Source: Gammaproteobacteria bacterium | GTDB taxonomy: Bacteria > Pseudomonadota > Gammaproteobacteria > Arenicellales > JAOTYS01 | Length of the DNA stretch: 16,636 bases | NCBI GenBank assembly: GCA_029861795.1 | Contig: JAOTYS010000047.1 | Coordinates: forward strand, 1 to 16,636 | Reading direction: 5' to 3' | In this document: positions 1-14,518 of the stretch, piece by piece | Layout: every line of letters begins with the position of its first letter | Position numbering within the stretch: the first letter of the stretch is position 1 | Made by a program: the position numbers and the translations under genes | Notes under the pieces: generated by a model | What the model was told of the DNA's origin: nothing | What the model saw: the letters and a program-made list of their open reading frames with translations, nothing else | The model's database searches: none

Positions 1-121
1 GCACCCCGACGACGTGGATACCGGGATCCTCGCCATAGAGATTGGGAAACGCATAGAAAAATCCCGGCACAACGATTGCCAGGATTAGTACATATTTCCA
101 GAGCGGATACTGATTAAGCAT
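1..121 (-). CDS. secD: SecD, protein translocase subunit (5' end only)
   Basis: Only the first 40 codons are in the window; the gene continues past the left edge. The visible product starts MLNQYPLWKY and runs into a hydrophobic stretch (about residues 10-26), then a NLYGEDPG motif. This is the N-terminal membrane helix and start of the first periplasmic domain of SecD, and it closely resembles the E. coli SecD start (MLNRYPLWKY, from memory). SecD works with SecF in the inner membrane and uses proton-motive force to help proteins emerge on the periplasmic side of SecYEG. The ATG lies 17 bases after the yajC stop, in the usual yajC-secD-secF order, so co-transcription with yajC is expected. 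No strong Shine-Dalgarno sequence is visible. Family identity is secure, but nothing can be said about the rest of the protein. Confidence 0.93.
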   Translation of the reverse strand, partial: MLNQYPLWKYVLILAIVVPGFFYAFPNLYGEDPGIHVVGV

Positions 122-138
122 TCAGGGGGATGTTGAGC

Positions 139-468
139 CTAGGCCGACTTCATTGTTCCCTTAGGCATCATCTGCTGCACCGCCTGCCTTTGTACCTTGA
201 TCTGGACACCGTCGGCCACTTCCAGCGTAAGAAAAGTTTCCCCCGCCTCAGTGACCCGACCCAAGGTACCTCCGTTGGTGACCACCTCGTCGCCCTTCTT
301 CAGGGATGCGGCCATTTCCTTATGCTGCTTGGCACGCTTTTGCTGCGGGCGAATCAGCAAAAAGTAGAACAGCACAAATATGACTACCAAGGGCAACAGG
401 CTGAACAAACCGCTGCCAGGAGCGTCTGGGGCCGCTTGTGCCCAGGCATCAGAAATTACAAATTGCAT
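139..468 (-). CDS. yajC: YajC, Sec translocon accessory subunit
   Basis: This is a small inner-membrane protein of 109 residues, the usual YajC length. One hydrophobic helix lies at about residues 21-39, followed at once by the conserved basic RPQQKR motif and a cytoplasmic domain with a KGDEVVTNGG segment typical of the family. YajC associates with SecDF, YidC and SecYEG; its loss is tolerated in E. coli, so its role is accessory. A short AAGG Shine-Dalgarno sequence sits about 8 bases before the ATG. The gene stands between tgt and secD, the classic gammaproteobacterial order. It is separated from tgt by 146 bases that hold a hairpin with a T-run, so yajC-secD may be at least partly transcribed on its own. 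Confidence 0.95.
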   Translation of the reverse strand: MQFVISDAWAQAAPDAPGSGLFSLLPLVVIFVLFYFLLIRPQQKRAKQHKEMAASLKKGDEVVTNGGTLGRVTEAGETFLTLEVADGVQIKVQRQAVQQMMPKGTMKSA

Positions 469-531
469 GGTGCTACCTTTTATATCCGTTGGGTTGACTA
501 TCTCTCAGGCGACCCGTCAGTCTAGGTTGCC

Positions 532-583
532 AAAAAACGCCTATCATTTCACCGAATGATCTTTGCCTACAAACGTTAGGCGT
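532..583 (-). terminator. Hairpin plus T6 run between tgt and yajC: terminator or attenuator
   Basis: Read on the minus strand, ACGCCTA (583-577) pairs perfectly with TAGGCGT (543-537), and the second arm runs directly into six T residues (537-532). Between the arms sits a second perfect 6-base hairpin (560-555 with 548-543, loop of six). The first arm can instead pair over five bases with a nearer TAGGC (569-565), which would break the terminator stem. It lies about 30 bases after the tgt stop and 64 bases before the yajC ATG. The shape is that of an intrinsic terminator that would reduce read-through from queA-tgt into yajC-secD. Whether the alternative pairing is used for control is inference. 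Confidence 0.6.
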
Positions 584-614
584 CATCGCTAGCTGCCGGC
601 TGAGCGGCGGCCAA

Positions 615-2763
<2,149 letters not shown>

Positions 2764-2786
2764 AGCTTTATCACGGCGTCCTCATT

Positions 2787-2815
2787 TTGCCCGAACTCGG
2801 CCACACCGTTATACT
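2787..2815 (+). promoter_or_regulatory. sigma70-type promoter of the tRNA-Leu gene
   Basis: TTGCCC (2787-2792) and TATACT (2810-2815) are separated by exactly 17 bases, a near-consensus arrangement. The expected start site, about 7 bases after the -10 box, falls at roughly 2822, so the leader before the tRNA would be only a few bases long. On the opposite strand the same -10 region reads TATAAC (2813-2808), which could serve queA, though no good -35 match is visible for that direction. Confidence 0.72.
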
Positions 2816-2824
2816 TCGCTGCTT

Positions 2825-2911
2825 GCCGGGGTGGCGGAATTGGTAGACGCGCCGGACTCAAAATCCGGTGGTGGCGACACCGTGTCGGTTCGAGTCCGAC
2901 CCTCGGTACCA
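2825..2911 (+). tRNA. tRNA-Leu, anticodon CAA
   Basis: An 87-base class II tRNA with encoded CCA. The acceptor stem GCCGGGG pairs with CCTCGGT, ending in a G1-U72 pair and discriminator A73, as in gammaproteobacterial tRNA-Leu. The anticodon stem CCGGA/TCCGG (2852-2856 and 2864-2868) closes the loop CTCAAAA, with anticodon CAA at 2859-2861 reading UUG. The long variable arm is a GGTG/CACC stem with a four-base loop, diagnostic for Leu/Ser/Tyr tRNAs. The T arm is GTCGG-TTCGAGT-CCGAC. tRNA-Leu genes are frequent integration sites, but no second copy of its 3' end appears in this window, so no element is inserted here. Confidence 0.97.
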
Positions 2912-2914
2912 TAT

Positions 2915-2944
2915 GCTGTGTGCGACAACACAGCTAGTTGTTAT
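2915..2944 (+). terminator. Probable terminator after tRNA-Leu
   Basis: Three bases after the tRNA there is a perfect 7-base hairpin, GCTGTGT (2915-2921) with ACACAGC (2928-2934), loop GCGACA. It is followed by TAGTTGTTAT, a T-rich but interrupted tract. The position is right for ending the tRNA transcript. It lies between convergent genes, so it might also act on the kinase transcript from the other strand. The weak T-run keeps confidence moderate. Confidence 0.5.
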
Positions 2945-2958
2945 ACCAACCGTCTAGT

Positions 2959-3627
2959 TCACTCGGACGCTAGCGGATTAAAATAATGGCGGCCAGTGCG
3001 TATCTGTTTGATCTGATTCAGTAGGGTCTCAAAATCCCGATCGCGTTCCACGAAGTTGATCTGTGATACATTGATGATTAGCAAGGGAGACGCATTGTAC
3101 TGATAGAACATGCGTGCGTAGGCGTCACTCAATTCTTTAAGATACTCCGGTTCAATAGAACGTTCATAAGGAATCCTCCTGCGACGAATACGCTCCATCA
3201 ACACATCCACAGGCGCCTGTAAATATATGACCAAATCTGGAACAGGGACATCGGGTGACATCTGGGCAAACACCTGCTGATACAGCCGCAGCTCATCGTC
3301 GTCCAGGGTGGACGACGCAAACAAGGGATCTTTCTCAAGCACAAAATCCGCGACCCGAACCGGGCTAAACATGTCCCGTTGGCGCAACGACTGCAGGATG
3401 CGCACACGCTGAAACAAAAAAGAGAGCTGTGTGGGAAGCGCGTATTGCTTGCGTGCTTGATAGAAACGCTCGAGAAACGGATTATCCTCGGGTCGCTCCA
3501 GAATGAGTTCACAGCTAAAAGCGTCCGCAAGTCGCCTCGCCAAACTGGTTTTTCCGACGCCTATCGGCCCCTCAATCGCCATGTAACCGGGTACGTCACT
3601 TGCGTCATCAGATTGGTGATTAGTCAT
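2959..3627 (-). CDS. Deoxynucleoside kinase family protein
   Basis: A cytoplasmic P-loop kinase of 222 residues. The Walker A motif GPIGVGKT lies at residues 20-27. The LID segment ERIRRRRIPYE (145-155) carries the run of arginines that grips ATP phosphates in deoxynucleoside kinases, and FLFQR (70-74) matches another conserved patch of that family. Such enzymes phosphorylate deoxynucleosides (salvage to dNMP); which base this one prefers cannot be read from sequence. In many gammaproteobacteria I recall a homologue near folK-panB-panC, but here it stands alone between tRNA-Leu and the yciB promoter region. I chose the ATG at 3627, giving a 15-residue lead before MAIEGPIG. Starts at 3666 (ATG) or 3582 (ATG) remain possible because no Shine-Dalgarno sequence is strong. 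Confidence 0.88.
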   Translation of the reverse strand: MTNHQSDDASDVPGYMAIEGPIGVGKTSLARRLADAFSCELILERPEDNPFLERFYQARKQYALPTQLSFLFQRVRILQSLRQRDMFSPVRVADFVLEKDPLFASSTLDDDELRLYQQVFAQMSPDVPVPDLVIYLQAPVDVLMERIRRRRIPYERSIEPEYLKELSDAYARMFYQYNASPLLIINVSQINFVERDRDFETLLNQIKQIRTGRHYFNPLASE

Positions 3628-3767
3628 GTGATCTTGTTGATTGTTCGGTCTATAGCCGCCACACATCGGCGTTACTGACGTTCCATGGCGCAACCCACAG
3701 ATTCGTTGCTGTAGCAGGCATCCCGCAAAAGTGAGACTGATAATACGTCACCGTGTCCGTTCCCGCC

Positions 3768-3779
3768 ACGCTCGAGCGT
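3768..3779. repeat. Perfect 12-base palindrome
   Basis: ACGCTCGAGCGT equals its own reverse complement. It is a possible dimeric regulator site between the divergent kinase and yciB genes. No known operator consensus is recognised. Confidence 0.55.
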
Positions 3780-3835
3780 AACAAATGATGATTCCAAAGC
3801 GCTTGCCTGAGCGCCGCCGCATCATCGGTGGGAAT

Positions 3836-3850
3836 GCGCTACACTAGCGC
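3836..3850. repeat. Tight inverted repeat
   Basis: GCGCTA (3836-3841) and TAGCGC (3845-3850) are perfect complements separated by CAC. It lies 84 bases before yciB. No T-run follows on either strand, so it does not look like a terminator; an operator or a structured leader are the alternatives. Confidence 0.5.
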
Positions 3851-3933
3851 TGAGGCTGTCGAATAGCTTGCAACATAGACATTTAAACCCCACATAGAAA
3901 ACTGACACTGCAACTCGAGTCTACATCGACCCA

Positions 3934-4506
3934 ATGAAACTGCTTTTCGATTTTCTTCCGCTATTGCTATTTTTTGCGACGTTCAGCCTCTACGGTATCT
4001 ACGTCGCCACTGCTGTGGCGATCGTGGCGTCGGTACTACAGGTGGCATGGTTTTGGTTAAAACATCGTCGCTTCGAAACCACGCATCTCATCACCTTAGC
4101 GGTGGTCACAGTATTCGGTGGCCTAACCATAGCGCTTCACGATGATACCTTCATCAAGTGGAAACCTACGGTGGTGAACTGGATTTTTGCAGCATTGGTA
4201 CTAGGCAGCCAACTGTTCGGCAAGAAGACAGCACTCGAGTTTCTACTGGGATCACAACTCGAATTGCCCGCGAGTATCTGGCGCAATGTCAACCTAAGTT
4301 GGGGTATTTTTTTTCTGGCACTTGGAGCAATCAATCTCTACGTGGCCTTTTACTACGGACTGGATATGGACCCTGAGACCAGAACGCAGTTGTGGGTCAA
4401 GTTCAAAGTTTTTGGCATGCTAGGTCTGACACTGGCATTCAGTATCATTCAAATGCTATTTATCGCCAAACATGTGCGAATCGACCAAGAACACGAAAAT
4501 CAGTAA
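3934..4506 (+). CDS. yciB: YciB, inner-membrane septation/envelope protein
   Basis: A 190-residue polytopic membrane protein of the YciB (intracellular septation protein A) family. Hydrophobic helices are seen at about 4-20, 22-42, 50-68, 79-95, 121-141 and 153-178. Family signatures visible are the MKLLFDFLP start, the KWKPT motif (75-79), FGKK (95-98) and WRNVNLSWG (116-124). In E. coli YciB affects envelope synthesis and interacts with elongation and division proteins, but its biochemical role is unsettled. No clear Shine-Dalgarno sequence precedes the ATG, yet the N-terminus matches the family exactly. The stop codon abuts the yciI start with no spacer, so the two are surely one transcript. 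This pairing is typical of the family. Confidence 0.93.
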   Translation: MKLLFDFLPLLLFFATFSLYGIYVATAVAIVASVLQVAWFWLKHRRFETTHLITLAVVTVFGGLTIALHDDTFIKWKPTVVNWIFAALVLGSQLFGKKTALEFLLGSQLELPASIWRNVNLSWGIFFLALGAINLYVAFYYGLDMDPETRTQLWVKFKVFGMLGLTLAFSIIQMLFIAKHVRIDQEHENQ

Positions 4507-4806
4507 ATGTACTACGCGATAGTCGGCTGGGATGTAAAAGATTCTCTGGAAAAACGCCTGGCGGTGCGTTCCAGGCATGTTGCCCGTCTTAATGCTTTGC
4601 GTGACGAAGGACGGCTGTTGTTAGCAGGGCCATTCCCCGCGATAGACAGCGAAAATCCGGGCCCGACAGGATTTACTGGAAGCCTGATCGTGGCTGAATT
4701 TGCGTCGCTGGAAGCTGCCAAAGAGTGGGCGGACACCGACCCCTATAACACAACGGGCGTCTATGCCGAGGTCAGCGTGATGCCATTTAAGAAGGTATTG
4801 CCGTAA
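4507..4806 (+). CDS. yciI: YciI-like protein
   Basis: A 99-residue protein that matches E. coli YciI almost block for block: DSLEKRL (12-18), a conserved RSRH with H24, [13 protein letters not shown] (33-45), [10 protein letters not shown], then [12 protein letters not shown] and a C-terminal PFKKV. The family has a ferredoxin-like fold, usually dimeric, with a conserved His/Asp pair suggestive of catalysis; its substrate is unknown. The ATG follows the yciB TAA immediately (TAAATG) and has no Shine-Dalgarno of its own, so translation probably depends on ribosomes finishing yciB. The gene converges on acnA with 44 bases between them and no clear terminator in that space. Confidence 0.92.
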   Translation: MYYAIVGWDVKDSLEKRLAVRSRHVARLNALRDEGRLLLAGPFPAIDSENPGPTGFTGSLIVAEFASLEAAKEWADTDPYNTTGVYAEVSVMPFKKVLP

Positions 4807-4850
4807 GAGCAACCTCGACAGGCAATGCCCGAACTGACGCTATAGTCGCC

Positions 4851-7535
4851 TCAAGCTGCACGTTGGCTGTCCGCCACCAATTGACGCAACACGAACTGCA
4901 AGATGCCGCCGTGTAGATAGTAATCCCACTCTTTAGGCGTATCGATTCGCACCGCGACTTTGAACTGCTTGGTTGCACCATTGCCTGCTGTGACCCCCAC
5001 CCCCACCCGATCGACCCCCGCTTCCAGACCCTGGATGTCGTAGCGTTCAGTGCCCGTCAACTGTAGTGAGCTGTGGCTGTCGCCGGGCAAGAATTGCAAA
5101 GGCAAGACACCCATGCCGATCAGATTAGAGCGATGAATGCGCTCAAAACTCTCGGCCAAAACCGCCTTCACCCCAAGCAGCAATGAGCCTTTAGCGGCCC
5201 AATCCCGGGATGAGCCCGTGCCATACTCCTTCCCTGCAATCACCAACAACGGCGTGCCCTCGCCTTGATATTTCATCGCCGCATCATAGATGGTCATCTG
5301 CTCACCACTGGGTTGAAGTTGTGTCCAACCGCCTTCAGTGCCAGGCGCGAGTTCATTGCGTAGTCGCACATTGGCGAAGGTGCCACGCATCATCACCTCA
5401 TGGTTGCCGCGGCGCGATCCATAAGAGTTAAAGTCTCCGGGCGAGACTCCCCGCTCGATCAGATACGCACCCGCTGGTGTATCCGCTTTGATAGCGCCTG
5501 CCGGCGAAATATGATCGGTGGTAATGCTGTCGCCAAGCAGGGCCAACACGCGGGCGCCGCTAATCTCTGCAACGCCTTGCGGCTGTCGTGGCATGCCATC
5601 GAAATACGGTGGCCTGCGAATATAGGTGGATGCATCATCCCAGCGGTAAATTGTGGAATCTGCAGTTTGTATCTTGCTCCAGCGTGAGTCTCCCGCGAAC
5701 ACATCTGAGTATTTCGCTTTGAACATCTCACGCGTGACGGTCCCCGCCACCGCCTGGTGGATCGCTTGCTGTAAGGGCCACAAGTCTTGCAAAAATACAT
5801 CTTTTCCGTTCAGGTCTTGACCGATTGGATCGTTATAAAAATCGATATTCACTGTGCCCGCCAGCGCATAGGCCACCACAAGCGGAGGCGAGGCCAAGAA
5901 GTTCATTTTCACATCACTGTGGATACGCCCCTCAAAATTGCGATTGCCTGACAATACCGAACATACAATCAATTGTGCATTCTGAATCGCCTCGCTAATG
6001 GGAGGTGGCAACGGGCCTGAGTTACCGATGCAAGTTGTGCAACCGTAACCCACCACATTGAAGCCGAGTGCCTCGAGCGGCGACATCAGTCCCGATTTGA
6101 CCAGATACTCTGTGACCACTTGGGATCCGGGGGCAAAAGAAGTCTTGACCCATGGCTTGACGCTGAGACCCCGCTCAACCGCCGCCTTGGCAAGCAATCC
6201 GGCTCCCATAACGACGTCTGGATTGGAAGTATTGGTGCAGCTGGTAATGGCTGCGATCACCACGTCGCCGTCCTTGAGTTCAAACTGCTGCCCGTCCACT
6301 GCAACTGTCTGCGGAGAGGCATCCCCACCACGCTGCTTTTGCAGCGCTTGGGTCGCCTCGGCAATCGTTTGTTTCGACCTGCGCAACGCGATCCGATCCT
6401 GGGGACGCTTGGGTCCCGCCACGCTGGGCTCGACCTCGGCGAGATCCAACACCTGCACGTCGGAATAGCTCGCCTCAGGGCCACCGGTCTCGCGAAACAG
6501 GCCCTGGGCACGCGCGTAAGCCTCCACCAACGCTATGTGCTTATCGGAACGTCCGGTTAGCCTCAAGTAATTGAGAGTTTCCTTATCAATAGGGAAGATG
6601 CCGCAAGTGGCGCCGTATTCCGGCGCCATATTGGATATAGTTGCCTGGTCGGCGAGCGACAAATGATCCAGACCGTCACCGAAAAATTCCACGAATTTGC
6701 CCACCACTCCTTTTTGGCGCAGCATTTCCACTACGGTCAGGACCAAATCCGTAGCAGTGGCGCCTTCGGGAAGTTCACCCTGCAGTTTGAAGCCGACCAC
6801 CTGGGGAATCAGCATGGTGATAGGCTGACCTAACATCGCCGCTTCGGCCTCAATACCCCCCACACCCCAACCCAGCACACCTAATCCGTTGATCATTGTG
6901 GTGTGGGAGTCCGTGCCTACTAGCGTATCGGGGTACGCCCGAGGCACGCCGTCCGCGACATCGCCAAACACCACATGTGCCAAATACTCCAGGTTTACTT
7001 GGTGGACTATACCGGTGGCCGGTGGCACCACACGAAAATTGGAAAAGGCGTTTTGGCCCCAGCGTAAAAACTCATAACGCTCTTTGTTGCGACTGAATTC
7101 GATGGCAGAGTTGAGATCAAGCGCCTTGTTTGATCCGAAATGATCCACCATTACCGAGTGATCGATCACCAAATCCGCGGGTGAAAGCGGATTGATTCTG
7201 TCGGGGTCACCGCCTAACTCGCGCATGGCCTCACGCATCGCCGCGAGATCCACCACCGCTGGAACGCCGGTAAAGTCTTGCATCAGTACTCGGCTCGGAG
7301 TAAATGAGATCTCCGTACTAGGTTCAGCATTAGGGTCCCAGTTTGCCAGGGCCACAATGTTTTCCTTAGTTACGTCTTGTCCATCTTCAAATCGCAACAG
7401 GTTTTCCAGCAGAATTTTGAGCGAGTACGGCAGCCGCGACAGATCGAATTGATGCGGAAGCGCAGCGAGCGCGCATATCTCGTATTTGGTGCCCGCGACA
7501 TCGAGTTGAGTGCGCGCTCCGAAACTGTCTGTCAT
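4851..7535 (-). CDS. acnA: Aconitate hydratase A (aconitase)
   Basis: This enzyme interconverts citrate and isocitrate via cis-aconitate in the TCA and glyoxylate cycles. At 894 residues it fits the AcnA/IRP1 branch, not AcnB. The 4Fe-4S ligands are C433 (in SCTNTSNPD), C499 and C502 (in [10 protein letters not shown]), two positions from the E. coli AcnA ligands as I recall them. Other blocks are [22 protein letters not shown] (207 onward), [14 protein letters not shown] (667-680) and the C-terminal-domain [12 protein letters not shown] (772-783) with its active-site Ser/Arg. The AcnD branch (2-methylcitrate) is the main alternative; no prp genes are nearby, so AcnA is favoured. The ATG has an AGGGGA Shine-Dalgarno about 10 bases upstream. 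It is a single-gene unit with its own -10 box, convergent with yciI. Under iron starvation or oxidative stress the cluster of such enzymes is labile. Confidence 0.96.
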   Translation of the reverse strand: MTDSFGARTQLDVAGTKYEICALAALPHQFDLSRLPYSLKILLENLLRFEDGQDVTKENIVALANWDPNAEPSTEISFTPSRVLMQDFTGVPAVVDLAAMREAMRELGGDPDRINPLSPADLVIDHSVMVDHFGSNKALDLNSAIEFSRNKERYEFLRWGQNAFSNFRVVPPATGIVHQVNLEYLAHVVFGDVADGVPRAYPDTLVGTDSHTTMINGLGVLGWGVGGIEAEAAMLGQPITMLIPQVVGFKLQGELPEGATATDLVLTVVEMLRQKGVVGKFVEFFGDGLDHLSLADQATISNMAPEYGATCGIFPIDKETLNYLRLTGRSDKHIALVEAYARAQGLFRETGGPEASYSDVQVLDLAEVEPSVAGPKRPQDRIALRRSKQTIAEATQALQKQRGGDASPQTVAVDGQQFELKDGDVVIAAITSCTNTSNPDVVMGAGLLAKAAVERGLSVKPWVKTSFAPGSQVVTEYLVKSGLMSPLEALGFNVVGYGCTTCIGNSGPLPPPISEAIQNAQLIVCSVLSGNRNFEGRIHSDVKMNFLASPPLVVAYALAGTVNIDFYNDPIGQDLNGKDVFLQDLWPLQQAIHQAVAGTVTREMFKAKYSDVFAGDSRWSKIQTADSTIYRWDDASTYIRRPPYFDGMPRQPQGVAEISGARVLALLGDSITTDHISPAGAIKADTPAGAYLIERGVSPGDFNSYGSRRGNHEVMMRGTFANVRLRNELAPGTEGGWTQLQPSGEQMTIYDAAMKYQGEGTPLLVIAGKEYGTGSSRDWAAKGSLLLGVKAVLAESFERIHRSNLIGMGVLPLQFLPGDSHSSLQLTGTERYDIQGLEAGVDRVGVGVTAGNGATKQFKVAVRIDTPKEWDYYLHGGILQFVLRQLVADSQRAA

Positions 7536-7570
7536 CGTGATGATCCCCTGGAAAGTGGTAGAAATATGAC

Positions 7571-7576
7571 ATTATA
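7571..7576 (-). promoter_or_regulatory. -10 box of the acnA promoter
   Basis: A perfect TATAAT on the minus strand lies 35 bases before the acnA ATG, giving an expected leader of about 28 bases that contains the AGGGGA Shine-Dalgarno. No good -35 match occurs 16-18 bases upstream, so the promoter may need an activator or another contact. Farther upstream, 7674-7724 carries three short palindromes (CGCGC/GCGCG, ACACGTGT, CGCTAGCG) of unknown meaning. Nothing else is seen in the 201 bases between acnA and ligA. Confidence 0.52.
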
Positions 7577-7736
7577 ACGTGTGACGGACTATCTAGGATC
7601 GATGTCCCACAACAACCCAGTGGCCGTGGTTTTGACCTAGATGATGTGCTTACTCATGGCCTCAGCGTCCTACCGCGCTGGCGCGTATTACACGTGTGCC
7701 AGATCATCGTCCGCATCGCTAGCGCGCAAGGGTGGT

Positions 7737-10958
<3,222 letters not shown>

Positions 10959-10959
<1 letters not shown>

Positions 10960-13900
10960 TATTGGCTGGCCATCTCCAGCGCGCGCTCGACATCCACCGC
11001 GACTAGGCGGGACACGCCCGGCTCGCCCATGGTTACTCCTATCAACAAATCGGCGGCCTCCATGGTGAGCTTGTTATGGGTAATGAAGATCAGTTGGGTT
11101 CGCGCCGACAGCGACTTGAGCGTCTCGCTGTAGCGTTCAACATTGGCGTCATCCAGCGGCGCATCCACCTCATCCAGTAAGCAGAACGGTGCTGGATTAA
11201 GCTCAAAAAAAGCAAACAAAAGAGACACTGCGGTCAAGGCTTTCTCGCCACCAGACAACAGGTGAATGGTACTGTTGCGCTTGCCCGGCGGCCTCGCCAT
11301 AACGGTAACGCCGGTTTCCAACAGATCATCACTCGATAGCTCCAAGTAGGCACTGCCCCCACCAAACAATTTCGGAAAAATTTCCTGGAAATGCCGATTC
11401 AGATTTTCAAAAGTCTCCTTGAACCGTGACCGGGTCTCACGATCGATCTTGCGCATCACCCCCTCAAGCGTGGCCAAAGCCTCGAATAAGTCCTCGTGCT
11501 GTTTGTCGAGATAGTTTTTGCGCTCTGACTCTTGCTCATACTCTTCGATGGCCACAAGGTTTACCGGACCAATGCGCTCAATGCGTTGCTGAATCTTATC
11601 TAGCCGCTCCTGCCAATCCTCCACCACCGCGTCCTCGGGCATCTCATCCAACAAAGTCTTGGGCTGATACCCCAATTCGCGTACCTGCTCGACCACGCCT
11701 TCAGCGCGCACCACCAACTCCTGTCGAGACATGCGTTCCTGCTCGAGTCTTGTGCGTATCTCATCGGCCTCCCGCGCATAACGGGTCCGATCTTCTTCTT
11801 GCACGCGTACCAACTCGTCGTGACGCGCTACAGCGCCCCTTGCTTGCTCCAAGCGGTCCTCCACCTGGAGCCTCTGACTAAGCAGTGCTTCCAGCTGCAT
11901 CTTCAACGCTTCTTCTGGGCGGTCTTCCTCACCCACTAACTGCTCTAGCTCTTGCTTGCGAACCTGCATTCCTGCTAGTTGATCTGCAAGGCGTCGAACA
12001 CTGGCCTCGGCCGAGTCCAAGGCAGCCTTCAGCCGCTGCTCTTCAATCTCCTCCTCATGCTTGTGCTCACGGGCCTGTTCGGCATGTTCCCGAGCTCGCT
12101 GCAAACCCTGCTCAACAGTTTGTTTCTCCGACAGTAGGTATTCACGTTGCTCCCCGTAGGTTCCCGTGCGCTCAGCGGCCAGCTGAAGACGCTGCTTAGC
12201 ATTCACGAGCTCCGCGTGGTTGCGGGCGAGCTCCGACTCCACCTCACCGAGATCATCCCGGATTTGGCGGTACCTTGACTCAAGCTGCACTGCTTGGGCT
12301 TCCTCGCGATCTAGCCGCGCCTGCATCTCAGTTCGCTGCTGAGTGTTGCGAGCAAAATCCTGGCGTAAATCCTCTCGCTCTTGCTCCCATTCAACAAGGT
12401 TTTGTTGTTGCGCTTGTGAACGGCCACGCACGGCCTCGAGTTCGTTTGAAACTGACGCGTGTTCCTGCGACAACTGTTCGGCTTCAGCATCTCTAGACAG
12501 CCAACCCGGTCTGAAATCGCTATCAGCCGCATTGCTAAACCAGAACTTCCCGACTACTTCTCCAGTGGGACAGACAACACATTCATGGGCGGCGAGCTCG
12601 GAGCGTAGCGCCATGGCCTCGTCAAGGTGGTCGGAGACATAGACATTGGAAAGCAAATCCAATACGGCTACGTTACTGGTGGAGACCCGGTCGGCAAGAG
12701 TTCGCCGGCCACTGCGGGTCGATACCCTGCTGCTGGCATCTCGCTGCTGCTGCACCAACCATAGCTCCGAACCCGTGAGCTCCGCCGCCTGACGTGAAGT
12801 TCTATCCAGATCCTCAACACATATAGCGCTGAGCCGCGGCCCCAATATCCTATCCACAGCCCGCTCCCAGCCAGGCTCCACTTTGACTTCCTCGGCCAGT
12901 CGCGGACGTCGCGCCAAGCCATGCTGCTCTAGCCAGACCGTCAATGCCTCATCGTTGGATCCAAGCGCATCGGCGTTGAGCTCTTGTAGTGCCTTAAGCC
13001 TCGCGTCAACACAATGAAATCGGTCGCGCAACGAATCAAGCTCCGAGTCTAACTGCTGCTTAGCTTCGCGCCCGCTCCGAATGCTTTCATCGAGCGCACT
13101 CATCGCCTGGTCGCAGTCGGCGCAGCCTTGCGCGATCTTCAGAATTCGCTCACTCAATGGCTGGATGTCGGATGTTGCCAGACCTTGCTCTAACTGTAGG
13201 GCCTCGTCCTTAAGCCGTGTCTGCCGTACCTGGAGCTGTTCTACCGCACGCTCTAACTCCTGCATCCGCGCACGTTGTATTTCGCGTTCCTGCAATGGCT
13301 CACCGACTTCTTCGCTGAACTGCTCCCACCGCAATCGCCACTGCTGCAGCGCTTGATCCGCCGCGGCGACCTCAGAGGTAGCGGTTTTCAGGACTTCGCT
13401 CTTCTGCGCCAGGCGCGGACGACACTCGGCAAACGCCTGATTGAACTCGGCGACACGCTGTTCATCCGTCTGCAGATGACGCTGTGTCTCCAGAACACTA
13501 TCACCCAGCCGCTCTAACTCTTGCTGTTTCTGTAGCAGACTTTCTCGCGCGTGCTCTATACGCTGCTCCACGTTCGCGATTTCAGCCCCCACGCCGTAAA
13601 ACTCCCCCTGTACCGCATTCATATGTTCCACGGATTCGCCCTGGTGCTGCCGCAACCGCTCCATCTCACTCTCCACTGCACGTTGCTCGGCGAGCTTTTG
13701 TTGTAGCAACCGGTCCGACTGCGATAGCTCACCGTCGAATTCCGCAACCTTTAGATCAAGTGCATGCCATCGCAATACCATGAGCTGTGCTTGAACTACC
13801 CTCTCCTCCTGCTTCAGCGTTTTGTAGCGTGCGGCTGCACTCGATTGGCGTTGCAGGCGTCTGAGTTGAGTTTCCAGTTCACGGCGGATATCTTCGACCC

Positions 13901-14477
13901 GGAGCAGGTTTTCACGGGTGTGGCGAATACGTGTCTCCGTTTCTCTGCGACGATCCTTATACTTTGAGATCCCTGCCGCCTCTTCCACAAAGGAACGCAG
14001 TTCCTCGGGCCTGGCTTCGACGATCCGACTGACCATCCCTTGTTCGATGATGGAATAGGATCGCGAACCCAGTCCGGTGCCACGCAAGATATCAGTGATG
14101 TCACGACGTCGACACTTCGCCTTGTTCACGAAATACTCTGATAGCCCGTCGCGGGATAGAGTGCGCCGCATAGAAATTTCAGAAAATTTCGCATAAGGAC
14201 CACCTACTCGGCCTTCAGAATTGTCAAAGATCAATTCCACTGAGGCTTTTCCCACGGGCTTACGCGCAGTGGATCCATTAAAGATGACGTCCTCCATACT
14301 GTCACCACGCAGCGTCTTGGCGGACGACTCCCCCATCACCCATCGCACAGCGTCGATGACATTGGACTTACCGCAGCCGTTAGGACCCACCACACCCACC
14401 ACCCGGGCCGGCACGGTGATCGTCGTGGGGTCGACAAAAGATTTGAACCCCGACATCTTCATGGCTCTAAGGTGCAT
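10959..14477 (-). CDS. smc: Chromosome partition protein SMC
   Basis: SMC is the ATPase core of the bacterial condensin that organises and segregates the chromosome, usually with ScpA and ScpB (not in this window). The 1172-residue product has the full architecture: N-terminal head with Walker A GPNGCGKS (31-38) and a Q-loop in IIEQGMVSRI; coiled coil of about 165-500; hinge about 520-690; returning coiled coil to about 1000; and C-terminal head with signature LSGGEKA (from 1074) and Walker B CLLDEVDAP (D1102, E1103). The MHLRAMKMSGFKSF start fits family N-termini, and an AGAAGGGA Shine-Dalgarno lies about 14 bases upstream. It heads the smc-zipA-ligA operon, the order I recall from Pseudomonas and Xanthomonas. 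The presence of SMC argues against a MukBEF-bearing lineage. Confidence 0.97.
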
Positions 14478-14518
14478 TAAACTAGTGGTCCCTTCTCTGG
14501 AAAGTTGAATGCCGACAT

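Larger units (their letters stand above)
3628..3933. other. Divergent intergenic region between the kinase and yciB
   Basis: This 306-base gap should contain the promoters of both flanking genes, yet no pair of good -35/-10 boxes stands out. The best plus-strand candidate is TTGCAA (3868-3873) with CATAGA (3893-3898), whose 19-base spacing is poor. The region is rich in inverted repeats: a perfect 12-base palindrome (3768-3779), a tight hairpin (3836-3850), and arms GATGAT/ATCATC and ATTCC/GGAAT bracketing 3786-3835. No open frame here looks like a gene. Confidence 0.6.

Noticed and set aside
2825..2911. tRNA-Leu as the attachment site of an integrated element
   Set aside because: No duplicate of the tRNA 3' end and no integrase or phage-like gene occurs in the window; the flanks are housekeeping genes.
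5459..5800. Open minus-strand frame of 113 codons inside acnA, and similar long frames inside ligA, zipA and smc
   Set aside because: They lie out of frame within confidently identified genes, have atypical composition (rich in Arg, Cys, Ser) and no recognisable motif.
7577..7736. A terminator after ligA
   Set aside because: Short palindromes are present but none is followed by a T-run in the ligA direction.
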